A stretch of 9,722 nt of DNA from an uncultured Bacteroidales bacterium (GCA_945982095.1 CAMFRR010000020.1:1-9722), one strand, 5' to 3'; positions 1 through 7,005 are shown, numbered from the stretch's first letter. Notes: generated by a model not told the origin, from the letters alone. Numbers and translations: made by a program.

Positions 1-47
1 GAGATAGGAGTCCGTCTCGTGGGCTCGGAGATGTGTATAAGAGACAG
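1..47. other. Illumina Nextera adapter and i7 index (not genomic)
   Basis: Positions 14-47 match the 34-base Nextera Read 2 transposase adapter exactly, ending in the transposon mosaic end (29-47, ATGTGTATAAGAGACAG at 31-47). Positions 6-13 (AGGAGTCC) match the Nextera i7 index as written in the N705 primer, and 1-5 (GAGAT) match the 3' end of the P7 primer. The order P7, index, adapter is that of a finished library molecule. The segment is therefore untrimmed library sequence at a contig end. Genomic sequence begins at about 48. Any protein called across this point is chimeric: forward translation gives the well-known contaminant peptide MGSEMCIRDS, and reverse translation adds a tail containing SYTHLRAHET. 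Confidence 0.98.
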
Positions 48-642
48 TGTCGGTAGAGACTATCCAAGGATCGCTGGCGTTCACAGTTATTCCCTTGTCT
101 TCCAGACGGTGGGCAAGGTTCAGAGTGAAGAGGGTTATGGCAAGTTTGGAATTGCTGTACACAACAAAACGGTTGTACGAACCCCTGCAGCCCATGGTAA
201 AGAACTCAGGCAGGCGTATGGCACCGAAACGGTACACCAGGGATGCCATATTCACAATCCTTGTTCCCTTGCCCATCAAAGGCAAGAGCATCCTGGTAAG
301 CAGATAAGGGCCCACATAGTTCACGCTTACATTGTACTCCAGGCCGTCCCCTGTTATAATGCGCCTGTCCTTGAGCGAGCCGGCGTTGTTCATCATGAGG
401 TCTATATGGCGTCCTTCAGCCAGCACACTCTCGGCAAATGCGCGCACTGAATCCAGACTGGCCAGATTCACGTGACGCACTTCAAGATTCTTGTTGCCTG
501 TCTGGGCAATCAGCATTTCACGCGCCCTTTCGCCTTTTTTGACATCGTAGCACGCCATAAGGACGTCATAGCCCGCTTCGGCAAGACTGCGCGTAATTTC
601 CAGGCCCATGCCTGTATTTGCTCCCGATACTATGGCAAACAT
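48..642 (-). CDS. Short-chain dehydrogenase/reductase, 3' end lost to adapter
   Basis: This is a classical-type SDR, an NAD(P)-dependent oxidoreductase acting on a hydroxyl or keto group; the substrate is not known. The 198 visible residues include the dinucleotide-binding motif GANTGMG (7-13), NNAG (85-88), Asn108, and the catalytic triad Ser134, Tyr162 and Lys166 (YSNSK). An insertion around 138-160 before the catalytic Tyr recalls the retinol-dehydrogenase/WWOX-like branch. After the second strand the sequence is ACYDVKKGE, without the Arg usual in NADPH users, so cofactor preference is unclear. The usual PG after the active site reads DPW (191-193). The start is the ATG at 642, two bases after the stop of the upstream flavin oxidoreductase, which indicates coupled translation. 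A GGAGG lies 10 bases upstream but falls inside codons of that gene. The frame is open at 48, where adapter begins, so roughly a third of the protein is missing. In context it could be a 3-hydroxysteroid dehydrogenase, which is inference only. Confidence 0.9.
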
Positions 643-644
643 GG

Positions 645-1901
645 CTATTTGGCCTCCAGACGGGCGATTTCCTTGAGTATCCTCTTAGGAAGCTCAGCAT
701 CCATATTGTTGCACTGATGACAGGCCATGTCCAAAGAGTACATACGGGCTATGCAATAGTTGCTGTGACGGCAACCGCAATGTATATTTGCAATCTTCCA
801 GTCGCCTTTAGATTTTTCCTCGGCCTCTTTCATATGGTTGACAAAAGCAGGGTCACGCAATACTGCCCTACCCATCTGTACCGCGTCGAAGCCCTCTGCC
901 AGCACGTCCTCTATATTCTGGCGGGTTACGCAGCCGCCCACATAGATAAGAGGCAGCTTGAGTTCTGCACGGAACTTCTTAGCCTGCTCCAGGAAGTAAT
1001 TCTGCTCGAAAGGAACTGAAGGAATCATCAGCCAGCCACCTAGACGTACACCCCATTTAAGCCACAGCTGCTTCATATAATGGGTCATAGTGTATATAGG
1101 CATAGAACCTCTCATCACATACATAGGAGCACGGCTCACGAAACCGCCGCTGAGCACGATGCCGTTTACACCCATGCTTTCCAGCTTTTTGGCCACCTGT
1201 ATGAGTTCGTCATAGTGCTGACCGCTCTTGAAACCGTCGTCCATATTCATCTTGACCAGCACGGCAATATCTTTTCCTGCCGCCTCAAGAACCTCTTTCA
1301 TACACATTTCCATGAAACGCATGCGGTTCTGGAGACTGCCGCCGAACTCGTCACGGCGCTTGTTGGTATATGGAGAAAGGAATTGGCTGATGAGGTAACC
1401 GTGACCGCAATGTATCTCGACGGCATCGAAGCCCGCCTCACGTGCAAGACGCACAGCATCGCCGAAACATTTTGCTATGCCCGGAAGTTCCTCTTTCTTA
1501 AGGCCGCGCACAAAAGTAGGCGAATAGAGGTTGAAACCTGAACATGGGCCTACAGGAAGGCAGCCGCATATGCTCTTGTGGCTCATATTGCCGCAGTGGC
1601 CCAGCTGTATGGAAGCCTTGGCGCCCTCGGCATGAATTCCGTCAGTGAGCTTCTTCAGGCCGGGAACAATCTCAGGGCACATTACAAGCTGGCTGTCAAA
1701 AGAAAGGCCGCTTTTGCATACCGCAGCATAAGCAACGGTGGTCATTCCTATGCCGCCGCGTGCTACGGAAGTATGGTAGTTGTAAAGTTTTTCAGATGGT
1801 TTGTGCCCAGGGCACATGCTCTCAAAAGCAGCCGAACGTATAGACCTGTTACGAAGGGTTACAGGACCTATAGTGACTGTGGTAAAAAGTTTAGTTGCCA
1901 T
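645..1901 (-). CDS. NADH:flavin oxidoreductase, old yellow enzyme family
   Basis: This is an FMN-dependent ene-reductase of the OYE/2,4-dienoyl-CoA reductase superfamily, which reduces carbon-carbon double bonds conjugated to a carbonyl. The 418 residues form one TIM-barrel domain. Visible signatures are IGPVTLRNR (11-19), IQLGHCG (98-104), EIHCGHGYLISQFLSP (162-177) with the substrate-binding pair His164/His167 and Tyr169, VKMN (217-220, FMN contact), and the phosphate-binding QMGRAVLRDP (342-351). A C-terminal cysteine group (375, 377, 383, 394, 397) resembles the Fe-S region of 2,4-dienoyl-CoA reductase but with different spacing. The FAD/NAD(P) domain that makes BaiCD and FadH about 650-670 residues long is absent, so electrons must come another way. 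The ATG at 1901 directly abuts the stop of the 5-alpha-reductase-like gene. The stop at 645-647 is two bases before the SDR. Placement suggests a steroid or bile-acid ene-reductase (for example a 5-beta-reductase); a fatty-acid or xenobiotic enone substrate is equally open. Confidence 0.9.
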   Translation of the reverse strand: MATKLFTTVTIGPVTLRNRSIRSAAFESMCPGHKPSEKLYNYHTSVARGGIGMTTVAYAAVCKSGLSFDSQLVMCPEIVPGLKKLTDGIHAEGAKASIQLGHCGNMSHKSICGCLPVGPCSGFNLYSPTFVRGLKKEELPGIAKCFGDAVRLAREAGFDAVEIHCGHGYLISQFLSPYTNKRRDEFGGSLQNRMRFMEMCMKEVLEAAGKDIAVLVKMNMDDGFKSGQHYDELIQVAKKLESMGVNGIVLSGGFVSRAPMYVMRGSMPIYTMTHYMKQLWLKWGVRLGGWLMIPSVPFEQNYFLEQAKKFRAELKLPLIYVGGCVTRQNIEDVLAEGFDAVQMGRAVLRDPAFVNHMKEAEEKSKGDWKIANIHCGCRHSNYCIARMYSLDMACHQCNNMDAELPKRILKEIARLEAK

Positions 1902-2678
1902 TTAGAATAAAAAAGGAATTATACTTTTTCGCCTGCCTACGGCCGTATTGCCGAATTCAGCGCGATATTGTTTATTTATGGCCACCGCCCTCGGAGCGAG
2001 GTTTGCGAATGTCCACCATACAAAAAGCCATGCAGCGGGGCTGCAGCTGGCTATGGCAAGGCCAGTCCATTCCAAAACCTCGCCGAAATAATTGCCGGAA
2101 GTGACATATTTATACATGCCCTTCTGAGGAAGATAATGCCTGGTGTCACCAGGCTTGCGCAAATGTCTGATGACATGATCGGAATGAAGGTTGATGCCCA
2201 TTCCGAGGAAGAACACCGCAATGCCTATGATAGTCATAGGACGGTAGAGGAAAGCAGCGCCCTGCGCGTATGCCTGAGGCGCATGAATGAAGAAGCCATG
2301 GAAGAGCAGCACCGCATTCACGGTGTTGAACACCATTCCCATCAGCATTATGGCAATTGGCATGCGGCTCTTTCCCTTTATAAGCAAAGGAAATATGAAT
2401 GAGCGCTGGAAGTAATGCAGGAGGAAAAGCATCCCGAATACGGCCCCTGGCATACTGAAGCCACAATCCGATGCGAACCACATGGCAACAAAGATACAGA
2501 ATGCAGGAGCCTCCATAAGCACCCAGGCCACACGGTTGGGAATGGAAAGACCCCACTGTTTGCTCCTGAATATGCCATAACCTGCTTTCACGAAGAAAAG
2601 AACTACGAACACCACGAGCGCGAGAGCGGTCATGATCCATATTGCGGAATTGAATTGGTCTGAATTCAGAAAAGTCAT
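1902..2678 (-). CDS. Steroid 5-alpha-reductase (SRD5A) family membrane protein
   Basis: This is an integral membrane reductase of the 3-oxo-5-alpha-steroid 4-dehydrogenase family. Animal members use NADPH to reduce the delta-4 double bond of 3-keto steroids. At 258 residues it is full length (human SRD5A2 is 254). Residues known from human SRD5A2 can be lined up by eye: Glu56 (human E57) and Tyr89 (Y91) for the 3-keto site; Asn163 (N160), Asp167 (D164), Arg174 (R171), Asn196 (N193), Glu200 (E197), Arg230 (R227), Tyr238 (Y235) and Arg250 (R246) for cofactor binding and fold. The stretch FLGMGINLHSD (157-167) is nearly identical to the human one. His231 of SRD5A2 is Ile234 here. Hydrophobic segments near 12-31, 50-69, 78-99, 107-130, 146-163 and 203-226 fit a multi-pass inner-membrane protein. 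The ATG overlaps the lspA stop by one base (TAATG), and the stop abuts the flavin oxidoreductase start. Polyprenol reductase or enoyl reductase activity is a less likely alternative. Confidence 0.93.
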   Translation of the reverse strand: MTFLNSDQFNSAIWIMTALALVVFVVLFFVKAGYGIFRSKQWGLSIPNRVAWVLMEAPAFCIFVAMWFASDCGFSMPGAVFGMLFLLHYFQRSFIFPLLIKGKSRMPIAIMLMGMVFNTVNAVLLFHGFFIHAPQAYAQGAAFLYRPMTIIGIAVFFLGMGINLHSDHVIRHLRKPGDTRHYLPQKGMYKYVTSGNYFGEVLEWTGLAIASCSPAAWLFVWWTFANLAPRAVAINKQYRAEFGNTAVGRRKSIIPFLF

Positions 2679-3253
2679 TAATTTGAAGTTTTTTGGTCTT
2701 TGTCTTCATCGGCGAAGAAACGCCAATGGAAAAGGGCTAGATAGACGGCACCAACGGACACGCAGCTGTCTGCCACATTGAACACTGGAGGGAAGATGCT
2801 GAACGAGAACATGTCCACCACCTTGCCCAACATGAAGGGAGCATAGCCTCCCTGTCCGAAAGATGCCACCGTCCACGGAGTGGATTCAGAGAAAAGCAGG
2901 CCATAGAACCAGCAGTCTATGATGTTGCCCAGGGCACCGGCAGCTATGAGAGTGAGGCCCACAAGCACACCTGTCGGCACCTTGGTCTCACGTTTCATGA
3001 GCTTGCATATCCAATACCACAGGAAAACGAAGAGAACAAGGCGGAAAGAAGAGAGCAGAACCTTGCCGAAGGCCCCTCCCCATTTCCAGCCGAAGGCCAT
3101 GCCCTCGTTCTCCACGAAACAGATGCGGAAAAAGTCGCCTATAACCGGAATTGCCTCGCCCAGAGACATATTGGTCTTGACCAGGATTTTTGTAACCTGG
3201 TCAATCACCACCAATATCAAGCCCAGAAGAAAAAGTTTCTTGCCTTTTGTCAT
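2678..3253 (-). CDS. lspA: Lipoprotein signal peptidase (signal peptidase II)
   Basis: LspA is the inner-membrane aspartyl protease that cuts the signal peptide of prolipoproteins after Lgt has added diacylglycerol to the lipobox cysteine. The 191-residue protein shows DQVTK (18-22) in the first membrane segment, NEGMAFG (49-55), and both catalytic aspartates: Asp113 in GNIID and Asp162 in FNVAD. The residue after the first catalytic Asp is Cys rather than the Arg of the usual GNxxDR motif. A region of about 30 residues between the two aspartates (118-147) makes it longer than the 164-residue E. coli enzyme; my recollection is that Bacteroidota forms share this. Four hydrophobic segments are visible (about 7-19, 68-84, 95-112, 160-178). 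It follows the TraR/DksA-like gene by six bases. A GGAG lies only two bases before the ATG, too close to be a good ribosome site. The gene ends in a TAATG overlap with the next one. Confidence 0.97.
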   Translation of the reverse strand: MTKGKKLFLLGLILVVIDQVTKILVKTNMSLGEAIPVIGDFFRICFVENEGMAFGWKWGGAFGKVLLSSFRLVLFVFLWYWICKLMKRETKVPTGVLVGLTLIAAGALGNIIDCWFYGLLFSESTPWTVASFGQGGYAPFMLGKVVDMFSFSIFPPVFNVADSCVSVGAVYLALFHWRFFADEDKDQKTSN

Positions 3254-3259
3254 AGCTCC

Positions 3260-3655
3260 TTATCTTCTGCCCATCATTTCCTTGGCCTCAACAGTCAAGG
3301 TTGCATGAGGAACAAGACGCAGACGCTCCTTAGGTATGAGCTTGCCTGTCATGCGGCATATTCCATAGGTCTTGTTCTCAATACGGACAAGAGCCGCCTC
3401 GAGGTTCTGGATAAACTTGTACTGGCGCTGGGCCATTGCACCCGCCTCTTCTTTTGAAAGAGCCTCAGCACCCTCGTTGATGTGCTTGAAGGTTGGGCTG
3501 GTGTCATCGGTTCCGTTGTTGACGTATGAAACAGCATCACGCAGGTAGTCATACTCCTTTCTGGCAGCCTCAAGTTTTTCAAGAATGATAGCCCTGAACT
3601 CCTCGAGTTCTTCGTCGCTATAACGATTCTTTACTTCGTTGAATGAATCAGTCAT
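3260..3655 (-). CDS. TraR/DksA-family transcription regulator, degenerate zinc finger
   Basis: This is a 131-residue protein of the DksA/TraR family, which binds RNA polymerase in the secondary channel and, with ppGpp, adjusts transcription of translation-related genes. A long charged helical region (about 13-95) fits the coiled coil, and the Asp pair at 50-51 may sit at its tip like the acidic tip of E. coli DksA. The C-terminal globular region keeps the family wording YGICRMTGKLIPKERL (97-112) and PHATL (116-120), but only Cys100 of the four zinc-binding cysteines remains; the other positions read Thr103, Thr121 and Ala124. I believe this loss is usual in Bacteroidota homologues, so it is probably a stable zinc-free fold and not damage. 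Its ATG overlaps the ileS TGA by four bases (ATGA), and lspA follows after six bases. The ileS - DksA-like - lspA order is a Bacteroidota hallmark. Whether it acts as a true DksA cannot be told from sequence. Confidence 0.92.
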   Translation of the reverse strand: MTDSFNEVKNRYSDEELEEFRAIILEKLEAARKEYDYLRDAVSYVNNGTDDTSPTFKHINEGAEALSKEEAGAMAQRQYKFIQNLEAALVRIENKTYGICRMTGKLIPKERLRLVPHATLTVEAKEMMGRR

Positions 3656-6600
3656 AATGTATGTTTTTTAACTTTTATCAATATTGTGCCCTCGTTCCAT
3701 TCTACCTCAGAAGCATCTTCACAACTTCCTTCGTGTGCCTGAACCTTGAGGGCCAGGGTCTGGGCACCCACATAGTCGCCGAATTCCTCAAGGGCAGGAG
3801 CTATGGCCTTATAATCCTCAGGCTGGGCAAAAATATCCACCTCAACCTTGTCAGTTACCTCAAGGCCGCTGTCCTTACGTACATTCTGTATGCGGTTGAT
3901 GAGTTCGCGGGCTATGCCTTCCTTGACCAGAGTAGGGGTAAGGGTCACATCGAGGGCCACTGTCAGAGGACCGTCGTTTGCAACGAGCCAGCCCGGCATA
4001 TCCTCGCTGCTTATCTGGAAGTCCCCAGGCTGCAGTTCCACATCTCCGGCAGGAAGAGTGAGCACATATGGCTGTCCGGCTTCCTCAGCCTTCTGAATCT
4101 GACCTATGACATTCTGCTCCATTGCTCCGAATGCCGCAGCAATCTCCTTCATCCTGGCTCCGTAACGCTTGCCCAGGGTCTTGAAGTTAGGTTTGATCTT
4201 CTTGGTGATTATGCCTGCCGCATCCTCGATAAATTCAGCTTCCTTCACATTTACTTCTGTGAGAACCAGAGACTTGACAGCTTCGAGCCTTGCCTTGGTA
4301 CGGCTGTCCAGCACAGGAATGATGAGCTTGGCAAGAGGCTGGCGCACCTTGATGTTCACCTTACGGCGCAGAGCCAGAACCATTGAAGAAGCCCTTTGGG
4401 CAAGATCCATCTGCATCTCCAGTTCCTTGTCCACAACCTCTGCATCATATTCAGGCATAGGCACAAAGTGCACGCTCTCGGCTCCTGACACAAGGTCACA
4501 GTACAGACGGTCCATATAGAAAGGAGCAATAGGAGCTGCAAGAATGGCTATATTCTTGAGCACCATATACATAGTCTTGTAGGCAGCCAGTTTGTCAGGA
4601 TTCATTCCGCCGCCCCAGAAGCGCTTGCGGCCAAGGCGCACGTACCAGTTGCTCAGGTGGTCGCATACGAAATCCTGTATCAGACGGCCTGCAAGGGTCA
4701 CGTCGTAATTCTCATATGCCGCCTCCACATCTTTGATGAGAGTGTTCATGAGGCTTATGATCCAGCGGTCGAGGCCGTTGAGCTTGTACTCCCCTTCCGC
4801 CTCAGGATCGAAGGCATCGATGTTCGCATAAAGCGCGAAGAATGAATAAGAGTTATAAAGTGTGCCGAAGAATTTGCGGCGGACCTCATCCACTCCAGCC
4901 TCATCGAACTTGAGATTGTCCCAAGGCTGGGCGTTGGTAAGCATGTACCAGCGTATGGCGTCAGCTCCATATTTGTCCAACATTTCGAAAGGATCCACGG
5001 CATTGCCCAGACGCTTGGACATCTTGTTGCCGAACTTGTCCAGTACAAGTCCGTTGGATATGACTCTCTTGTAGGCTGCCTTGCCGCTTACCATGGTGTT
5101 GATGGCGTGCAGGGTATAGAACCAGCCTCGTGTCTGGTCCACTCCCTCCGCGATGAAGTCGGCAGTCTGGCCGAAGCATTCATTGCCTAGATTTCTCAAA
5201 CCTTCCTGGGCATATGGCATGGCGCCGCTATCGAACCACACGTCAATCAGATCCGACTCGCGTTTCATAGGCTTGCCCGAAGCGCTCACAAGAATGATCC
5301 TGTCCACATAAGGACGGTGGAGATCTATGAGAGCATAGTTCTCCTTGCTCATATCTTCAGGATTGAAGCCCTTGTCCTTCAGAGGGTTAGACTGCATGAA
5401 TCCTGCAGCTACGGACTTCTCTATCTCGGCATAAAGCTCTTTGAGGCTGCCTATGCATATTTCCTCCTTGCCGTCTTCGCTTCTCCATATAGGAAGCGGA
5501 GTGCCCCAATAGCGGCTACGGCTGAGGTTCCAGTCCTGAATATTCTCCAGCCACTTGCCGAAACGGCCTGTACCTGTGGCCTCAGGACGCCAATCTATGC
5601 TGTTGTTGAGCTCCATCATCTTCTCACGCACCGCTGTAGTCCTGATGAACCAGGAATCCAGAGGATAATAGAGCACAGGCTTGTCAGTGCGCCAGCAATG
5701 AGGATATGTATGTGTGTGTTTTTCAATCTTGAACACTCGGGCGCTGCCCTTGAGCCATACGCAGAGGTCCACGTCAAGTGTTGGGGCGTCTGCAGGCAAA
5801 GCAGCATCGTAGGCATTCTTAACATAACGTCCTGCCCACTCCTTGTAGGAAGGATCCATACTCTGCTCAGCCCAGGCGCTGTCGAGGTCCTCGATAAGAT
5901 AGAAGCGGCCCTGGCGGTCCACCTGAGCCTGGCGGTTGCCATCTTTGTCCACAACCTGGAGCGGAGGTACACCGGCAGCCTTGGCAACCTTGTTGTCATC
6001 AGCGCCGAAAGTTGGAGCTATGTGAACTATGCCCGTACCGTCTTCGGTGGTTACGTAGTCGCCCGGAATCACACGGAAGGCGCCTTCACCCGGATTGAAC
6101 CATGGGATAAGCTGCTCATAGCATATGCCCACAAGGTCCTTGCCCTTGAACTCTCCAGGGAGAATCTCATACTCTATCTTGCCCATAACGGCCTCGACAC
6201 GGGCCTTGGCAAGGATATAGACTGCAGTCTCTCCATTATATGGATTGGCACACCTTACCCTCACATAGTCTATGTTAGGTCCCACGCAAAGTGCTGTGTT
6301 TGAAGGCAATGTCCAAGGTGTTGTGGTCCACGCGAGGAAGTAGTCGGCCTGGTCCCAGCCTTTGATTCTGAATTGTGCCGTACAGGTGGTGTCCTTTACG
6401 TCACGATAACAACCAGGCTGGTTGAGCTCGTGCGTGCTCAAGCCTGTGCCCGCTGCCGGAGAATATGGCTGAATGCTGTAGCCTTTATAGAGCAGGCCCT
6501 TAGAATATATGTCTTTAAGGAGGTACCAAAGGGTTTCCACATAACGGTTGTCATAGGTAATGTAAGGGTCTTTCATATCCACCCAATAACCTATGCGGTC

Positions 6601-7005
6601 TGTGAGCATTTCCCACTCGGCTGTATATTTCATCACCTCTTTGCGGCAGGCCGCGTTATATTCCTCAACGCTGATCTTGCTGCCTATATCCTCCTTGGTG
6701 ATTCCCAGCATCTTCTCCACTCCCAGCTCCACAGGAAGGCCATGTGTATCCCAGCCTGCACGCCTGTGCACCTGGTAGCCGGTCTGAGTCTTATAACGGC
6801 AAATTGCGTCCTTGATGCTTCTGGCCATAACGTGGTGAATGCCCGGACGTCCGTTGGCACTTGGAGGACCCTCAAAAAATACGAAGCGGGGGGCATCCTG
6901 ACGAAGTTCCAAAGATTTTTCAAAAGCGTGTTTCTTTTTCCATCCGTCCAGCACCTCTGCGCTGAGGCCCACCAGATCAAGACCGTTATATTCCCTAAAT
7001 TTCAT
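3652..7005 (-). CDS. ileS: Isoleucyl-tRNA synthetase, long form with GxHH signature
   Basis: IleRS charges tRNA-Ile with isoleucine and hydrolyses mischarged Val-tRNA. With the chosen start it has 1117 residues. Motifs in order are the class I signature region GPPSANGRPGIHH (46-58), GWDTHGLPVEL (84-94), the start of the editing domain TTTPWTLPS (227-235), the editing-site stretch HIAPTFGADD (328-337), WFDSG (590-594), and KMSKR (661-665), followed by a helical anticodon-binding region and a long C-terminal extension. The HIGH box reads Gly-Ile-His-His, so its first and third positions are swapped relative to HxGH. Length and wording fit the IleRS2-like, eukaryote-like class. I chose the ATG at 7005 because the protein then begins MKFREYNGL, as relatives do; an in-frame TTG at 7017 would add four residues with no homology support. 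It is the first gene of the minus-strand operon, and its TGA overlaps the next ATG. No T-box-like leader fits in the short upstream gap. Confidence 0.98.
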   Translation of the reverse strand: MKFREYNGLDLVGLSAEVLDGWKKKHAFEKSLELRQDAPRFVFFEGPPSANGRPGIHHVMARSIKDAICRYKTQTGYQVHRRAGWDTHGLPVELGVEKMLGITKEDIGSKISVEEYNAACRKEVMKYTAEWEMLTDRIGYWVDMKDPYITYDNRYVETLWYLLKDIYSKGLLYKGYSIQPYSPAAGTGLSTHELNQPGCYRDVKDTTCTAQFRIKGWDQADYFLAWTTTPWTLPSNTALCVGPNIDYVRVRCANPYNGETAVYILAKARVEAVMGKIEYEILPGEFKGKDLVGICYEQLIPWFNPGEGAFRVIPGDYVTTEDGTGIVHIAPTFGADDNKVAKAAGVPPLQVVDKDGNRQAQVDRQGRFYLIEDLDSAWAEQSMDPSYKEWAGRYVKNAYDAALPADAPTLDVDLCVWLKGSARVFKIEKHTHTYPHCWRTDKPVLYYPLDSWFIRTTAVREKMMELNNSIDWRPEATGTGRFGKWLENIQDWNLSRSRYWGTPLPIWRSEDGKEEICIGSLKELYAEIEKSVAAGFMQSNPLKDKGFNPEDMSKENYALIDLHRPYVDRIILVSASGKPMKRESDLIDVWFDSGAMPYAQEGLRNLGNECFGQTADFIAEGVDQTRGWFYTLHAINTMVSGKAAYKRVISNGLVLDKFGNKMSKRLGNAVDPFEMLDKYGADAIRWYMLTNAQPWDNLKFDEAGVDEVRRKFFGTLYNSYSFFALYANIDAFDPEAEGEYKLNGLDRWIISLMNTLIKDVEAAYENYDVTLAGRLIQDFVCDHLSNWYVRLGRKRFWGGGMNPDKLAAYKTMYMVLKNIAILAAPIAPFYMDRLYCDLVSGAESVHFVPMPEYDAEVVDKELEMQMDLAQRASSMVLALRRKVNIKVRQPLAKLIIPVLDSRTKARLEAVKSLVLTEVNVKEAEFIEDAAGIITKKIKPNFKTLGKRYGARMKEIAAAFGAMEQNVIGQIQKAEEAGQPYVLTLPAGDVELQPGDFQISSEDMPGWLVANDGPLTVALDVTLTPTLVKEGIARELINRIQNVRKDSGLEVTDKVEVDIFAQPEDYKAIAPALEEFGDYVGAQTLALKVQAHEGSCEDASEVEWNEGTILIKVKKHTL

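Larger units (their letters stand above)
48..7005 (-). other. Probable six-gene operon: ileS to SDR
   Basis: Six minus-strand genes follow one another with junctions of -4 (ATGA at 3655-3652), +6, -1 (TAATG at 2680-2676), 0 (TAA then ATG at 1904-1899) and +2 bases. No junction leaves room for a terminator, and I saw no TAnnTTTG-type promoter box at the two junctions I checked (ahead of the DksA-like gene and ahead of the SRD5A-like gene). The simplest reading is one transcript starting from the gap upstream of ileS, with stop-start coupling throughout. The first three genes are housekeeping; the last three are redox enzymes. The 3' end lies beyond the contig edge, so further genes could belong to it. 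Confidence 0.8.

Noticed and set aside
19..450. Plus-strand reading frame beginning MGSEMCIRDS
   Set aside because: It starts inside the Nextera adapter and runs antisense to the SDR, whose motifs are clear on the minus strand.
653..657. GGAGG as a dedicated ribosome binding site for the SDR
   Set aside because: It is formed by Leu-Glu-Ala codons at the end of the flavin oxidoreductase, and this phylum rarely relies on such sites; coupling explains initiation better.
645..1901. Calling the flavin oxidoreductase BaiCD or FadH
   Set aside because: It lacks the FAD/NAD(P) half of those enzymes and has different cysteine spacing, so only the family name is supported.
3661..6303. Long plus-strand reading frames (about 240 and 330 codons) opposite ileS
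   Set aside because: They lie wholly antisense to a well-conserved IleRS, show no recognisable motif, and reflect codon bias of the true gene.
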